A stretch of DNA of 58,193 bases from Chara braunii (Eukaryota; Streptophyta; Charophyceae; Charales; Characeae): contig BFEA01000120.1 of NCBI GenBank assembly GCA_003427395.1, positions 2,591,348 through 2,649,540 on the forward strand. Reading direction: 5' to 3'. Both the position numbers and the translations under genes were made by a program. Positions 39,273 through 50,518 of this stretch are shown in pieces. The notes beneath the pieces are model-generated. The model saw only the letters and a program-made list of their open reading frames with translations. It did no database searches and was not told the origin of the DNA. Every line of letters begins with the position of its first letter. Position 1 is the stretch's first letter.

Positions 39273-40517
39273 TTGCATACGGGGCACGGCCCCAGGTAGG
39301 AACTGGTGTCTCCTGTGACGGTGAAAGGGGGAAAAGTAGTGGTAATAAGGAAGGTGTGAATCCCTCAGATGGGCGCACCATTAAATGGGAAAAAGTTTAA
39401 ATGAGGCGCTTGCTATAGGGCCAATTGTGGCTTTTTCTAAAGTGGAACACTGCAGGGACAAAGAGTGAATCACGCTGCGAATTGATGGCCTTCTGACTCA
39501 CAGCATGTAGATCAGAGCCCTAAGAGGATTGTCTCAACTGCACCCTTCTTTCCTTAGTCTCTTGGTCTGTGTGTCATGTGTAGATGCCTTGATTGTTAAT
39601 TGCTGTTCAGGCCTGCACAGTTCACAAAGCGTTTGTGGGCAGCTCTGGGCTATGGCGGGCCAAGGGATGACAATTCTTTGAAGGGCAGGGGGAGGGAGAA
39701 GGTAGTGAAAAAAGTTTCCACAATGACAAAGCCTTTAGAGACAAAGGTAAAGCAATGATCATTGCAAGGAAACAGATAGGGGCAATGGGTTTGGGCCAGC
39801 GTTTCCCACACCTCACACTCACAAACATGCGATCGTCTGTCAGAGTAAAGGGGTGGAGATAACCCGGCATATTCTCGCAATGGAGGGTTTGAGATGGAAG
39901 CATTAGCTCAAGGACAGGAGGGAGGTTTTTTTTTATTGTCAGAGTGAGGGCAATTTTGTTTCTCGTCACGAAGGAGAGGTGTTGTCCTCTCCTATCCCCT
40001 CTGTGTCGTGGAGAGAGTGGGTAGAGGGAGGGGGTGGTCTTGAAAAAAAAAAAAATCTCCTTGTAGCCCGGGTAAGTAATGCTGGCGGGGGAAGTTCAAA
40101 AATGTTCCACAATGGAAAAAAGTCATTGGGTGGACTACTCTTCTTCTTCGAACTATGTGGTGGAGGAGGTCGGCTCATCAAAGGAAGATAAAGAGTTGAA
40201 GTCTGCTTTTAATCATTAAGGGACTCTGTGAGGTTGCTTGCCTACTGTTTATATCTTCCGAACTCTGTGGTGGAGGAGGTCGTCTGTTGTGGAGGTCGGC
40301 TCGTCGGAAGATGATGAAGAGTAGGGGCATTGTAGGGAAGAGGGTGGATGGTTTCTTAATCTTCACAGCTTGTTAAAAAAAAAGGCTTTCTCATGAGTAG
40401 CTGGTTTTAACAGGCTGGCAGTTTACTCAGGTTTTCTAAAACTCCTTGGTTTGTTCTCAGATTTTCTCAGGTGAAGCCGCTATTGGTCGTGGTATTTTAG
40501 TGCTTGTAATTTCATAT
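39273..40517. other. No gene seen
   Basis: Contains a short duplicated word (GTGGTGGAGGAGGTCG at about 40157 and 40268). Open frames at 39622-39969 (minus) are unremarkable. Confidence 0.4.
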
Positions 40518-40620
40518 GGGACGCTGGACCCGGTTCCCAGCACGTGCTGCTCCCCACGAATAGATTGGAACTTTTGTCCCAAAAAAAAAGAAAAGAAAAA
40601 AGAAAAAAAGGAAAAAAAAG
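40518..40620 (+). mobile_element. GGGACRCTGG-tail family, short form
   Basis: GGGACGCTGGACCCGGTTCC, CAGCACGTGCTGCTCCCCAC, GAATAGATTGGAAC, then an A-rich tail with G interruptions to 40620. Nearly identical to 37831-37909. Confidence 0.85.
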
Positions 40621-41135
40621 AGAGAGATGGAAGCATTACGTTAAACTGTTTTGGAAAAGTATACGTACTAACAGCACGACAAACATTTTTGACTTTGAAA
40701 CCGAAAAGTTCACAAATCTGCTAAGAGTGGATATGTTGACTCTGCTTAAACCACCATATCAGCTGAGGCTACGTTGTATGTTTTCTCATGGACATGAAAA
40801 ACCTTGTACAATGCTTCGACCCACTGTACACAGAAATAAAAAGGGGAGGTACTTTGGGATGTGCAGAATTTGTAGTAACCGGATTCGGTGATTTTTATCC
40901 CTGATTTGTGGCAACAAAAAATTCCAGGGAAAAGCGGGGATGTTGGACAGGTTACCCCGCATCCGGGAAAAAAGAAAGGTTTGACCTGTGAAATTATTAG
41001 AACCAAACTGAACGGATTTTTCTATCAATGTGACCCGTTAGGAGTGACTTTTATGACTGGGCACGTCCAATTTTTTTGTTTTTTCTTCCCGTTCAGGGAT
41101 GTTGGCTTGTTTGTACTTTTCCCAGAACTGGTGGT
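40621..41135. other. No gene seen
   Basis: Open frames on both strands overlap without recognisable domains. Confidence 0.4.
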
Positions 41136-41282
41136 TTAAACCACCAGTACTTCCTAGAGTCGTGCCCGCTAACGTGCCACGATTTTAGGAAACGTAGGTA
41201 GCACCCAAATTCATCCGACTAGAAACGTTTCTACTCTTTTTTCTTCCGCGGCCGATAGCTGGGCCAAGTACTGGTGGTTTAA
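41136..41282. mobile_element. TTAA-bounded MITE, copy 2 (inverted)
   Basis: TTAAACCACCAGTACTT ... AAGTACTGGTGGTTTAA with the interior inverted relative to 33387. Outside both TTAA ends lie further inverted end fragments (CTGGTGG before; ACCACCAATAA after), giving TGGTGGTTTAAACCACCA palindromes at each border. Confidence 0.8.
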
Positions 41283-41599
41283 ACCACCAATAATTTCCCC
41301 AGCCATTTTTCTGCGATGTGCCTGTCCACATGTCGAGTGGTGGGAGGTATTGGCGTGCCGTTTCAAGCAGAATTCATCCAGCCAAAAATGGTTACACGCA
41401 TGATCTATTTCGGCAGGATGTTTCTCATGTGAAACAGCAGGCCTGTTCATCCTGACAGGTGCAGCTTGACAACAACCATGTTGCAAAAAGATGGCTGGGG
41501 AAACCCGGGAAAGTACGGGTAGTTTGAAAGAGAGGACGTGAGGAAGGGTGCACAAGAGAAAGTAACATGCACCGATAGTCCATCACCTTGCTCTCAATC

Positions 41600-41777
41600 T
41601 TAAACCAGCAGTACCTCCACCACTATGTGGCCACGGGGGCCTCACCTCGACTTTCGGAGGCCGCACCGCGACTTAGGCCGTTGATGAAAAATCTCAGTGG
41701 TCCCCGGCCCTGAAAGTCGCGGTGCGTTAAAGTTAACACCTTGGAACCCCGTAGTGGCAGAGGTACTGGCGGTTTAA
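41600..41777. mobile_element. TTAA-bounded MITE, related family
   Basis: TTAAACCAGCAGTACCTCCA at the left and TGGCAGAGGTACTGGCGGTT plus TAA at the right: 26-bp ends with about four mismatches. The interior has CGACTTTCGG...CTGAAAGTCG inverted words. Confidence 0.65.
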
Positions 41778-41863
41778 CCATGCGGCCAAACACAAGCTTT
41801 CTTGAAAAAGGCTCCTGAAAACCTACCCTAATTTGTTGAATTGATCAACTCAATCAAATGAGA

Positions 41864-42330
41864 TTAACTGGTGCCGTTGTCTGCTTTCCTTAGCTCGCAA
41901 GATACATCAGCTGTCTTTGCAAACGCAAACTCTGCTGTCTCAGCCATACTCCCAACCGTAGACACTCCATCATCTCACTAGATAATTGGGGCCAATCCCT
42001 CACCCTGCTATGTCCCAGAAGGTCATTGGGCACCCTAATTCGTTGTACTGGAATCAAAGAATGCAATGGGATGAGATTAACTGGCGCCGTTGTCCCCTTT
42101 CCATAGCTTGCAAGATACATCAGCTCTCTTTGGAAATGCGAAGTCAGCAGTCTCCTCAATACTCCCGACTGTAGACAGTCGATCATCTCACTAGGTAGCT
42201 CGGGCCAATCCCTGACTCTGCTAGCTCCGAGGAGGTCATTGGGCAGACAGTCTATAGTCTCACTAACTAACTCAGGCCAATCTTCACCACGCTATGTCCC
42301 GGAGGTCGTTGGGCTGCAGGTCTTCGTGCC
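41864..42330. repeat. Tandem repeat, about 200-bp unit (2.4 copies)
   Basis: Each unit has GAGATTAACTGG.GCCGTTG, GCAAGATACATCAGCT, a TCATCTCACTAG word and GCCAATCC, ending in a GTCATTGGGC word. The third unit is partial. Confidence 0.75.
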
Positions 42331-44770
42331 GTACTAAGCCGTACTTGTCACCCGGCCTGCTAGATTACTACCTGCACCGTTGGCACTTTATGAAGACCAC
42401 TATTCGTGCCAGGTATTCTGCAGACCATAGTGCATGGTATCTTTCAAGTGCAAAATTCATAGCACGCTAATTTGGGAGGGGGGCAGCCCTTAGCTATAGA
42501 AGAGAAAGGGATAGTCGTTCTGGAAGAGATTGAAATGGTATGGGGGAAGGGTCATGGGCGAAGGAGGAATGCTTGGATTCACCTAGCACCATGAATAGAT
42601 TCAAGATTCCATCCTTTATCTAGTCAGGAGGGAGGAAGAAAGTGAAGCAAAAAGGCAAGAGAACGCGGGTTACAGAGGTAGAAGTAGAAAAGGTCGGGGG
42701 CAAGAAAGCTAATGATAGCCAAGACCCACGCAAAAAGCGGTTGGGATAAAGCAGCTTTTTGCATGGAAGGTTGAGAGAACAAGTGACAAACGACATGGCA
42801 CTTCTGCTCTCAAGAACGACGAAGGAGAAAGACAAGAAGTCTGGAGGAGAAGCAGTGCAGGGCGAAGAGCAGGGGGAATGTGTAGCGAGGTGGCACAATT
42901 CCTAGTGCATGCTGACGAGGATTGGTTTCAAAATGCGAAATGACAAATTTAATGTCATACGACCAAAATTGTGCACACAAGATTGAAAAGAATCAAATGC
43001 AATCACCATCACTGTGCCATGTTGTAAACTAATTAGTGATGGAGTAGTCTGCCAGGACTCGGCCAAAAAAACACTTTGAGATCCAGGGGCAGAAATCAAA
43101 ACTCATGCTGGTGTACAAGCAATCCTATCAAAACTCATGCTGGTGTACAAGCAATCCTAAAACCAGTGAATATTGAAGCTTACAAAAAGCTGAGCTCGAC
43201 ATAAAATTTGGGATGGTTTGTTTGTGAACCAATTGCAGTTCTTCTTTTCTATTTTTCATGCTAGAAGGAATTTAGCCCCAATTGCACCTGACAGGATTGA
43301 AATCTTCATCAGTCTATCAATATTTACGTGTGAACCATTCAGCCACCAGACAAGTATAATGGCAGATTTGTCGGTGCACTAGAGCATTCAAAAACATTGA
43401 TTACTAGTTTTATTTTCTTTAATAAAATTGGGGCTCACTAATGAGAAGCGTCACATCGTGCTCTTCCAGGTAAGATAGCTTATAGTTGGCGTAAGCGAAG
43501 GCACATGAAAAACAATGTGTTCAGAAAGTAAAATGGCTCAGTGAAAGTGATCAGGAAGAAGAAGCTGCTCTCATATCTAAGGAATTCTGACGGAATTGTA
43601 TTCTTTTCAGTTATGTAAGGTCTGTCCGTAATCGTGGAGTGTCTTGCAAAGAATAAAATGTGTAGGCTTTTGGCAGACGACATGCACTTGATAGAGTGTG
43701 ATGCCCATGTACTTGGTACACACACCTACACTAAAACCCATACACACGCACACACTGGCTGGTGTTCGTGTGGGCTGTGGAACAACTGAGTATTAGGTTG
43801 GAATACCGATTGTGTTGATTGTTGAAACGTCACTCAATGTCCGAAGAGGACGGCTTAAGGCTGATCCCCTTAAGGGTCCGTACAGGATGACGTTCTCCTC
43901 TGGCGAAGCCAAACAGAGTGGCTTCATGATTGTGATGATTAACAATTGTTATGCTTATGAGTGATGATTATGATGATATGATGATCATTGATGGTGGTTA
44001 ATGAGGATAATGACAGGGTGCTCTGTTCATGAGCACAATAGTTCGTTTAGCATTTTGCACTTAGTAGGGAAGGAATATTAAATTTGTGAAGACATATCCG
44101 AGAGAGCACCCCTAATAGCCTTCTTAGATAGCACACGGGTCTAAATGAATGGTCTCTGTGGTGCCCATTCTTCCCTCATATTTTCCCACATCAACATGCC
44201 ATTTGACGGGAATGTTTGGTGGGCGGGCGAGGTCTTCCATTGCCTCATCCGTCTCATCCTTATAACGCATGTCCTTTCTGTTGTAAAGGATAGAGTCCGA
44301 TAGACTGATTTTTTCATGTTCATTCCACACTTTCCCTTTGCCTGCCTTTGGTTTGTCCTCTTTCCATCTATATCCCCTCTTTCCTTACTCTGGCTCTTTT
44401 TCAGTGTACAAGATGGGCATTATGGGAGACGTGGATGTGGGTGGCTCACATTTACAACTTCATCAATGTGGTGAGCCTCGCACATGAGAACCAAAGTAAG
44501 GGGGGAGCTAAAAGAAGAGAAGCAAAGAGGCAACTGTAAGGACAGAAAAGGAACAACTGCATGTGAAGAGGCATGCTCTCCATGTCTGTATTGTATATGT
44601 TTATACTGTTTGTGCGGTTAGGGTAGTTTAACATGCCACGTCCTTGGGGCTTGGCCTGCTTGTACGGAATGGAAAAAGGCTGGTTACACCAGGCAAAAAA
44701 ACACGATTTTGCAGCAGCGCCGATTAAGTGAAATTTGGTGTGTGGCAGACATTGGCATTGTAAGAATGGT
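42331..44770. other. No gene seen
   Basis: About 2.4 kb of unassigned DNA. A 35-bp direct repeat (AAACTCATGCTGGTGTACAA at about 43098 and 43133) and an ATGATGATT-rich patch at 43930-44010 are the only visible structure. Confidence 0.4.
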
Positions 44771-44777
44771 GCTCGAA

Positions 44778-44860
44778 TGTACTGGTGGTTTAGATCGCCA
44801 CGAATGTACTAGTGGTTTCGATCGCCACGAATGTATTGGTGGTTTGAACTACCACTATGT
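44778..44860. repeat. Tandem MITE-end fragments
   Basis: Three roughly 30-bp units of TACTGGTGGTTTAGATCGCC/ACGAATG type, resembling repeated ends of the TTAA MITE. Confidence 0.6.
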
Positions 44861-45116
44861 CCAAAGACAAAGAAGTTTTCCAGCCAGCACCAGGGTGAGG
44901 TGGCATGCACCATTTCTTTGTCTCTTGTAGAATTGTGGGAGAATACGCAACCTTTTTTTCATTATGGTTTCTGCTAAGTCAATTTGGTACTAGGCTAGCA
45001 TTGCACCTAACCCTACCTGTAAAGGTTCCTTGAAAATTTTGGAGAAGCAGCGGTGAAGGTGAGCGCCTAGTAATGTATGACCAAAAGGCTAGTGAGGATG
45101 GGAATGGTTACAGAAC

Positions 45117-45143
45117 GGGATGCTGGACCTGGTTTCCAGCAAG
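45117..45143 (+). mobile_element. GGGACRCTGG-tail 5' fragment interrupted by copy 2
   Basis: GGGATGCTGGACCTGGTTTC followed by CAGCAAG, then the TSD and element copy 2. The rest of the tail does not resume after the element. Confidence 0.5.
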
Positions 45144-45893
45144 GTACTGTGACGAACCATCTTCTGTAATCGCGCGACTTTCTGCGCGAAGCTGTGTGGG
45201 GGAATACGATGGGCCGAAGGGGGCGAGCTGCGGAAAGATGGGTAGGGCGGGCAAATTGCATGGATGTCCTCGTCTCTTTTTCGTTTTCTGTTGGGAGTGT
45301 CGGATCGGTGTCAGGAAGATCCCGTGCCAACGGTTGGGAAGCCGCGCCTTAGCAAGCACAAGAAATAACTGTACCATAGCTTCTTTCTTGTTTCGTTGTG
45401 AGCACTGGGATTTTTGGCACGATCATCGCGTGGGAATATCGTTTTTGTATTTTCAACTGACGACGAGCCCTCATGGGCTTGCGAAATTGTTTCTCTCTTT
45501 TTCGGAATTTCCTTTTGCAATTAGGACTTAGGCTAGGAGTTTAGGAACGCTTAATTTCGCTGCACCGCGCTTGCGCGCATCTTGTTGCGCTGGGAACTGG
45601 GCTCTGATTGGATCGCGCCCTTAATCCTGTGCAATTGTCGTTTTTGGTGGGCGCGATTGTAACTGTATCTTTCTTCTTTCTTGGTTCCCTTGTGTTTGCC
45701 CGCCTGCGTCTTCTTCTTCCTCGCCTCGCATACTTTGCTCTAATTGGCCGGAGCGCCTGCATGACCGGATCGATGCGTGGAGTGTGGCTGCGACCCCCAT
45801 GCCGCGGCCTGGCCATGCAGACGTAGGCACTTCCTCTCTTCTCCTCTTGTTCACTTCGGCTTAATCCCGTACCTTTCTCGCAGGCATACATGC

Positions 45894-45900
45894 TATAAAT
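45894..45900 (+). promoter_or_regulatory. Conserved TATA motif, copy 2
   Basis: TATAAATTTCGCAAGCG, 746 bp from the left end and about 1.05 kb upstream of the ORF (the distance includes the GA tract). Confidence 0.5.
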
Positions 45901-46157
45901 TTCGCAAGCGTGATTAGTTTGCTCTCTAAGAATTTCAAGGTTAGCACAATCAGTGAGGGTCGGCAAACGAGTACGTTTGGAAGGTGAGTGCGTGTGAGAG
46001 TTGGGCGATCCGACGAGCTGGTGTCGGGTATGTGGGGTTGACGTGCGGGGCCGCAACGGAGTGTGGCGCACGGACGAACCTGGCTTGCATGCTCGAACCA
46101 AGCGGGGTGACAACTCGGTGTTGATACGCGGCGACGGGCTGCCGGTATCGGGGGTGG

Positions 46158-46162
<5 letters not shown>

Positions 46163-46250
<88 letters not shown>

Positions 46251-46270
46251 NNNNNNNNNNNNNNNNNNNN

Positions 46271-46326
<56 letters not shown>
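46163..46326. repeat. (GA)n expansion with 20-N gap
   Basis: GA on both sides of N at 46251-46270. Copy 1 has only about nine bases of GA at the same position (8271-8279). True length is unknown. Confidence 0.9.
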
Positions 46327-46327
<1 letters not shown>

Positions 46328-46940
46328 AGTTGTGTGGGTGTGGGATAAGGTTCTTTTCGTCGTTCCTTTTTTTTCCTTTGTTCCTCTGTATAATTTTCGA
46401 TCCGGATATGGTCGATTTTATCGCAGCCTTCTTTTTGGACTTCTTTTTGTAAATCGTCTCGGATTTCCTTGTCGTTTGTATTTTGTATGTATGCATGGAA
46501 TGAATGTGAGTCCCCTTTATTAGCGATCCTTTCAGATTTTCAATCTTGTTTTGCGATGTCCGTTTCGACTCTGTCTACTGATCACTTGCGTGAGCCATAC
46601 GCTCATATATAATTGAAAGCGCTCGATTATGGATGTTTGGGTTTGGTCGATTACTTTCGATCGACAAGAGTGTAGAAGTTGACGATCCTTTCTCTTCTTT
46701 CCTCCTTTTTGTTACATGTATGATATGTAATGATCGGATCTCACCCGACGCCGCAGGGATAGGATATCCGCATGCATGCTGAATGTGATCGAGACGCTGA
46801 ACCAACCCGCTGTTTCTCACGTGCACGCTCGCATACAACCGCAATCTCGAGGAAACCGAGTCGCTACATACGCGCTCGCCTGCGTGAGTCAACTTGGAAC
46901 TCTGTATGAGGATGCAGGGGACCGAACTTTCTAAACGGAT

Positions 46941-47400
46941 ATGGCTGCGGAATTCCCCTCTTCGATGTCCGATCGTGAGAGTCTGAGGGACCCGGAATAC
47001 CGCGAATACTGGGAAGGTGAACAACTCAGACGGTGGGGGAAATTCAAAATTCCCTTGTCTGACAGAAAGCCATCGATCGTGTGCGAAGGACTTTCACTGT
47101 GCCATAACTAACGATCCTAGGGGCCCTGATTATCCGGATACTTATAACACGTAGTACTTCATATCCCCCGGTTTCGTCGTTATTACTACCAGTTTCCTTT
47201 CATTCCACCTCCTCCTTCCATATCACCAACTCACGGTGGTGCCGTGGAATTCCATAGCCCGCTATTGGCCCCGCATACCGTGCGAAAAGTGTTGGTGGCG
47301 CCAGGCCTATCAAGCCTCGGAATTCGCTCGGCGAACCCGCACCGAAGTCGAGGGGTGCCAACAACTGAACGAGCCGCGCAATCGGCCACGAAGGCAAAAC
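46941..47400 (+). pseudogene. TGTGACG-family ORF, copy 2 (unknown protein, broken)
   Basis: ATG at 46941 leads SDRESLRDPEYREYWEGEQL, then WGKFKIPLSDRK, after which the frame breaks near 47085. In the next frame it continues DPRGPDYPDTYNT, a TAG (about 47150), YFISPGFVVITTSF, LLLPYHQLTVVPWNSIARYW, then CEKC. The N-terminal residues before the break match copy 1 closely. At least one frameshift and one stop make it non-functional. Same unknown family as 35877-36260. Confidence 0.55.
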
Positions 47401-47784
47401 CAGAGGAGATGGTGATTCCCATTTCTTTTAGGCTTGAAAGTTGAGTTCGTTGGCAGGGGCAAGGTTGTTGGGATTTTGTTCGAGAATGCAAGAGTGTTTA
47501 GATCGGTCGGTACTGTGATCGTGGAAAAGTGCCCCGGATCTTTAGCCTGAGATGCACTGCGCATGCCATCTGCCTTATGCTGCACGACATCAGCAGCTTC
47601 CCTTCTGTGCACACTCTCTTTGTGCCTATACCCCCAAAACTTGCCACAAGAGATCTCAGTTCCGACCTGGGACTCCACCCCCACTTTCCTAAAATCCTTG
47701 GCACACCCCTTTTTCGCACTTCCGGGCCCCCATCCCACTCCGATCAGGAAGTCGCGTTGGGTGTGAGGTTGGGCGTCACAGTAC

Positions 47785-48445
47785 TGATTAATTGAAGCTT
47801 GGTAATGGTCCCATTATTTTTCCGGGTAGACTGTAAGGACCCTGGCCTCATGGTGTTTTTGAGATTTCAAGAAAACAGATGTTTTCCTCAAAAAACTACC
47901 GGTAGCCCCCTTGTAACAACTTTTTTTGTTTTCTGAATGTACTGGTAAGCTGAGGATCTGGGAGCCATAATGGACGTGATTTCGCCTGTAGAGTTAGATC
48001 TCAGCATGTTTCATCGGGTTTGATAGATGGCCACGGTCTATATTTTTGTCTGTGCTGAGGAGCTTCATTTTTATGAATGGAAGAGAGATCTCCTTCCGGG
48101 TTCAAGTTCCTTCACTTTGCGAGCCAGTTCTGGACAAAAAATGTCCAGTTAGTTTCGGTGTACACAGAACATATTTGCCTCCCGGGACGTAGATGAAGGG
48201 AAAAGGAAGGAAGAATTGGAAAAGTGGAAATCTCAAGCCTGTTCAATTTCAGAACAGATCGGGAGAAGAGGCACTCTTCTGTTTTTGTTGTGTTCCGGCC
48301 TCCTCCTTGCTGGCATAGCAGGTGTAAAGCTGCCCAAAAGTTCCCCCCTGCATTTCTCCCTCCTTACATAGCTCTAATGCTGTTGCGAGGAGCATCACAA
48401 CTGCTTTAGGAAACCAGCAAACCTAAGATGTAAGGGGAGTTAAAC
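47785..48445. other. No gene seen; one repeat match
   Basis: 47800-47848 matches 29370-29440 (GGTAATGGTCCCATTATTTT, TCCGGGTAGACTGTAAGGAC). The rest is unassigned. Confidence 0.4.
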
Positions 48446-48559
48446 AAACCACCAGTACTTGGCCCAGCTATCGGCCACAGATAAATTTCTAGTCGGTTGA
48501 ATTTGGGCGCTTCTGTAGTGAGTTTACGGTCACGACCCTAGGAAGTATTGGTGGTTTAA
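48446..48559. mobile_element. TTAA-type MITE, copy 3
   Basis: AAACCACCAGTACTTGGCCC at the left and GAAGTATTGGTGGTTTAA at the right, with the shared interior TCGGTTGAATTTGGGCGCTT. Confidence 0.75.
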
Positions 48560-48603
48560 ATGTAAGATGGCTATGGCCAACACTCGCCCTGGGGGAAGTA
48601 GAT

Positions 48604-48830
48604 GGGAGGCGCAGCCACTGGTAAAATGCTCGGTCTTTGCGTTAGCCGGCCCCTCCCACCAGTGGCCCCACCCTACTTACTAACCGCCGCCGATTAGGGG
48701 GCCAACATGCATCCCCTTGATTGTGAGAGGTAGCTATGCTTGCAGGTGTCCCCTGTATAGGCTTAGGAGTAGTGGTAGGTAGAGAGTGAAAGGTGAAATT
48801 GAGCGAAGAATATATAGCTTAGTTTTTTTA
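48604..48830. repeat. Repeat block inverted relative to 49976-50185
   Basis: 48604-48721 is the reverse complement (diverged) of 49976-50090 (GCTAACGCAAAGACC, GCATGTTGCCCCC). The following GTAGTGGTAGGTAG part at 48755-48830 is in direct orientation with 50128-50185. Confidence 0.6.
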
Positions 48831-49654
48831 AGAAAATGGGAAAAAAAGAAGTAAGATGACAGTTTCATATCCCAGTGGCTCTTCTGTTCCCATCCCACTC
48901 TGCTCCCACTTTGGATCAACTGAGCCACTGCAGACCATTTGATTATCCACTAGGTCGGATCATATTTTCCTCGACTCGTAGGTCGTTATATCTGTATCGA
49001 GGGTAGTTTCCAGGTTAGGCAGAAATATAATGTTCTAAGCAGAGGTAATGGTAGCTGTTGTTGCCATTCTGTTTCTATTCCATTCATATTCATCCTCTGC
49101 TGCCAATTGAGTCATTGCAACCGTATTTGACTGTTCTTTGTCTCACTTTTGGCATGTGTGGAATAGCTTTTCTTTTGTATTAGCAGTCTCCTCTAGTTGA
49201 GGTTCCAGCCTTCCAGTGGTTTGCACAACTACCATCCAGTCCATTACTTCTGATGTATTTGCTACCATCCAGTCCATTACTTCTGATGTATTTGTTACTA
49301 GATGGCCACCATTATTTGGTTCATGCTGACCTAACCTGCTTGCACAGGTTGAAGCACCCATGTTTCTTTTCTTTTCTCCTTTCTTTTCCCGCATCTGGTT
49401 ACAATAGCCCTATCAACGCCATTGGCATCCCATTAGCCCTTGTCACCTGTCCCTTGTCTAAGTATTTTTGCTCTGTAACATCATTGAGGCACTCTTGCCC
49501 TCCAGTTCAGTTTCCGTAGTTTGCACTAGTGAAAACTGTTATCTGTGCCCGAATCCACCCATTGTTCATCGTTGGCCTTCATAGTGTCGTCTCTTATGCA
49601 GCTCAAAAGTGGGATCCCTTTTTTGGGATTGAATTCTTTTTGGCGACCGCAATC
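48831..49654. other. No gene seen
   Basis: A short direct repeat (ACCATCCAGTCCATTACTTC at about 49229 and 49263) only. Confidence 0.4.
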
Positions 49655-49797
49655 ACAAAAACGAGTTATAATTGCACTATGGCCCAAGATACAGTTTGGA
49701 ATTGCAGTTTGGGCAATGTATACAACCCAGCTTTCTGGCCAGGAAGGGTGCCTGAAGTGCAATTGCAAACTGTTTTGTGACTCTACGGCAGTTACCC
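49655..49797. repeat. CAGTTT repeat family, copy 3
   Basis: AATCACAAAAACGAGTTATA at the left and GCAATTGCAAACTGTTTTGT followed by GACTCTACGGCAGTTA at the right. The ends are imperfect inverted repeats. Confidence 0.55.
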
Positions 49798-50127
49798 CTT
49801 TGAAAGAAGGGAACCTACTCCTGAAATGGAGAATGTGGACTGGGATTTGAGAACACCTTTTTGGGATGTTTTTTTTTTGGGGGGGGGGATGTTTTAAAAA
49901 CTTTGAAGATTGCTCATACATATAGCCAAGATTATACCTTAACATAGCTTTGTTGTCTCCCTCCAGCCATCAGAGGGGATGCATGTTGCCCCCCGGCCCA
50001 ACCATGGTGGCCAAGGCTGGGGTGGGGCCGCTGGTGGGGGTCCAGCTAACGCAAAGACCAAGAATTTTGCCAGTAGCTGCTCCTCCCTTTTCATAGTCCC
50101 CCACCCCCAACCGAATAACAGCAGTGG

Positions 50128-50185
50128 GGTCCCCTATATAAGCCTTAGGAGTAGTGGTAGGTAGGTAGTGAAGAGTGAACTTCAT
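50128..50185 (+). repeat. GTAGGTAGGTAG repeat, copy 3, with TATATAAG
   Basis: CCCCTATATAAGCCTTAGGA then GTAGTGGTAGGTAGGTAGTG. Its continuation (GTTGAGAGAAGAATATAGCG) lies at 50275, separated by a 24-nt A run. Confidence 0.5.
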
Positions 50186-50326
50186 GGTGAATTGAAAGAT
50201 TCTGACAGTTCTCTTACCACCGCCGGGATAGCGGGCTTACACAAGGGCTTAAAAAAAAAAAAAAAAAAAAAAAAGAGTTGAGAGAAGAATATAGCGTAGT
50301 TAAAAAAAAAGAAGTCCATACCCTAA

Positions 50327-50518
50327 GGGACACTAGACCCTTTTCCAGCAGTGGTGACTTTCGCAGATGTACACATGGGACACTGGACCCGTTTTCCAGC
50401 AGGTGAAGCTCCCCACCAATAGACTGGAGCGCCCGACCGACGGGTACTGGGGGGGATGCTCTTATCACCCTGTCTAGTACCCTGAACCGAAGGTCCAAAA
50501 AAAAAAAGAAAAAAAAAA
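50327..50518 (+). mobile_element. GGGACRCTGG-tail family, long form with partial upstream unit
   Basis: Full unit from 50377: GGGACACTGGACCCGTTTTC, CAGCAGGTGAAGCTCCCCAC, CAATAGACTGGAGCGCCC, CTTATCACCCTGTCTAGTAC, A-tail from 50496. A partial unit (GGGACACTAGACCCTTTTCC) precedes it at 50327. Confidence 0.85.

Larger units (their letters stand above)
45148..47780 (+). mobile_element. TGTGACG-family element, copy 2 (TSD GTAC)
   Basis: Starts TGTGACGAACC and ends GGGCGTCACA, flanked by GTAC at 45144-45147 and 47781-47784. At 2,633 bp it is the cleanest full copy of subfamily I: no foldback insertion, but with a long GA expansion (46163-46326). Confidence 0.85.
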
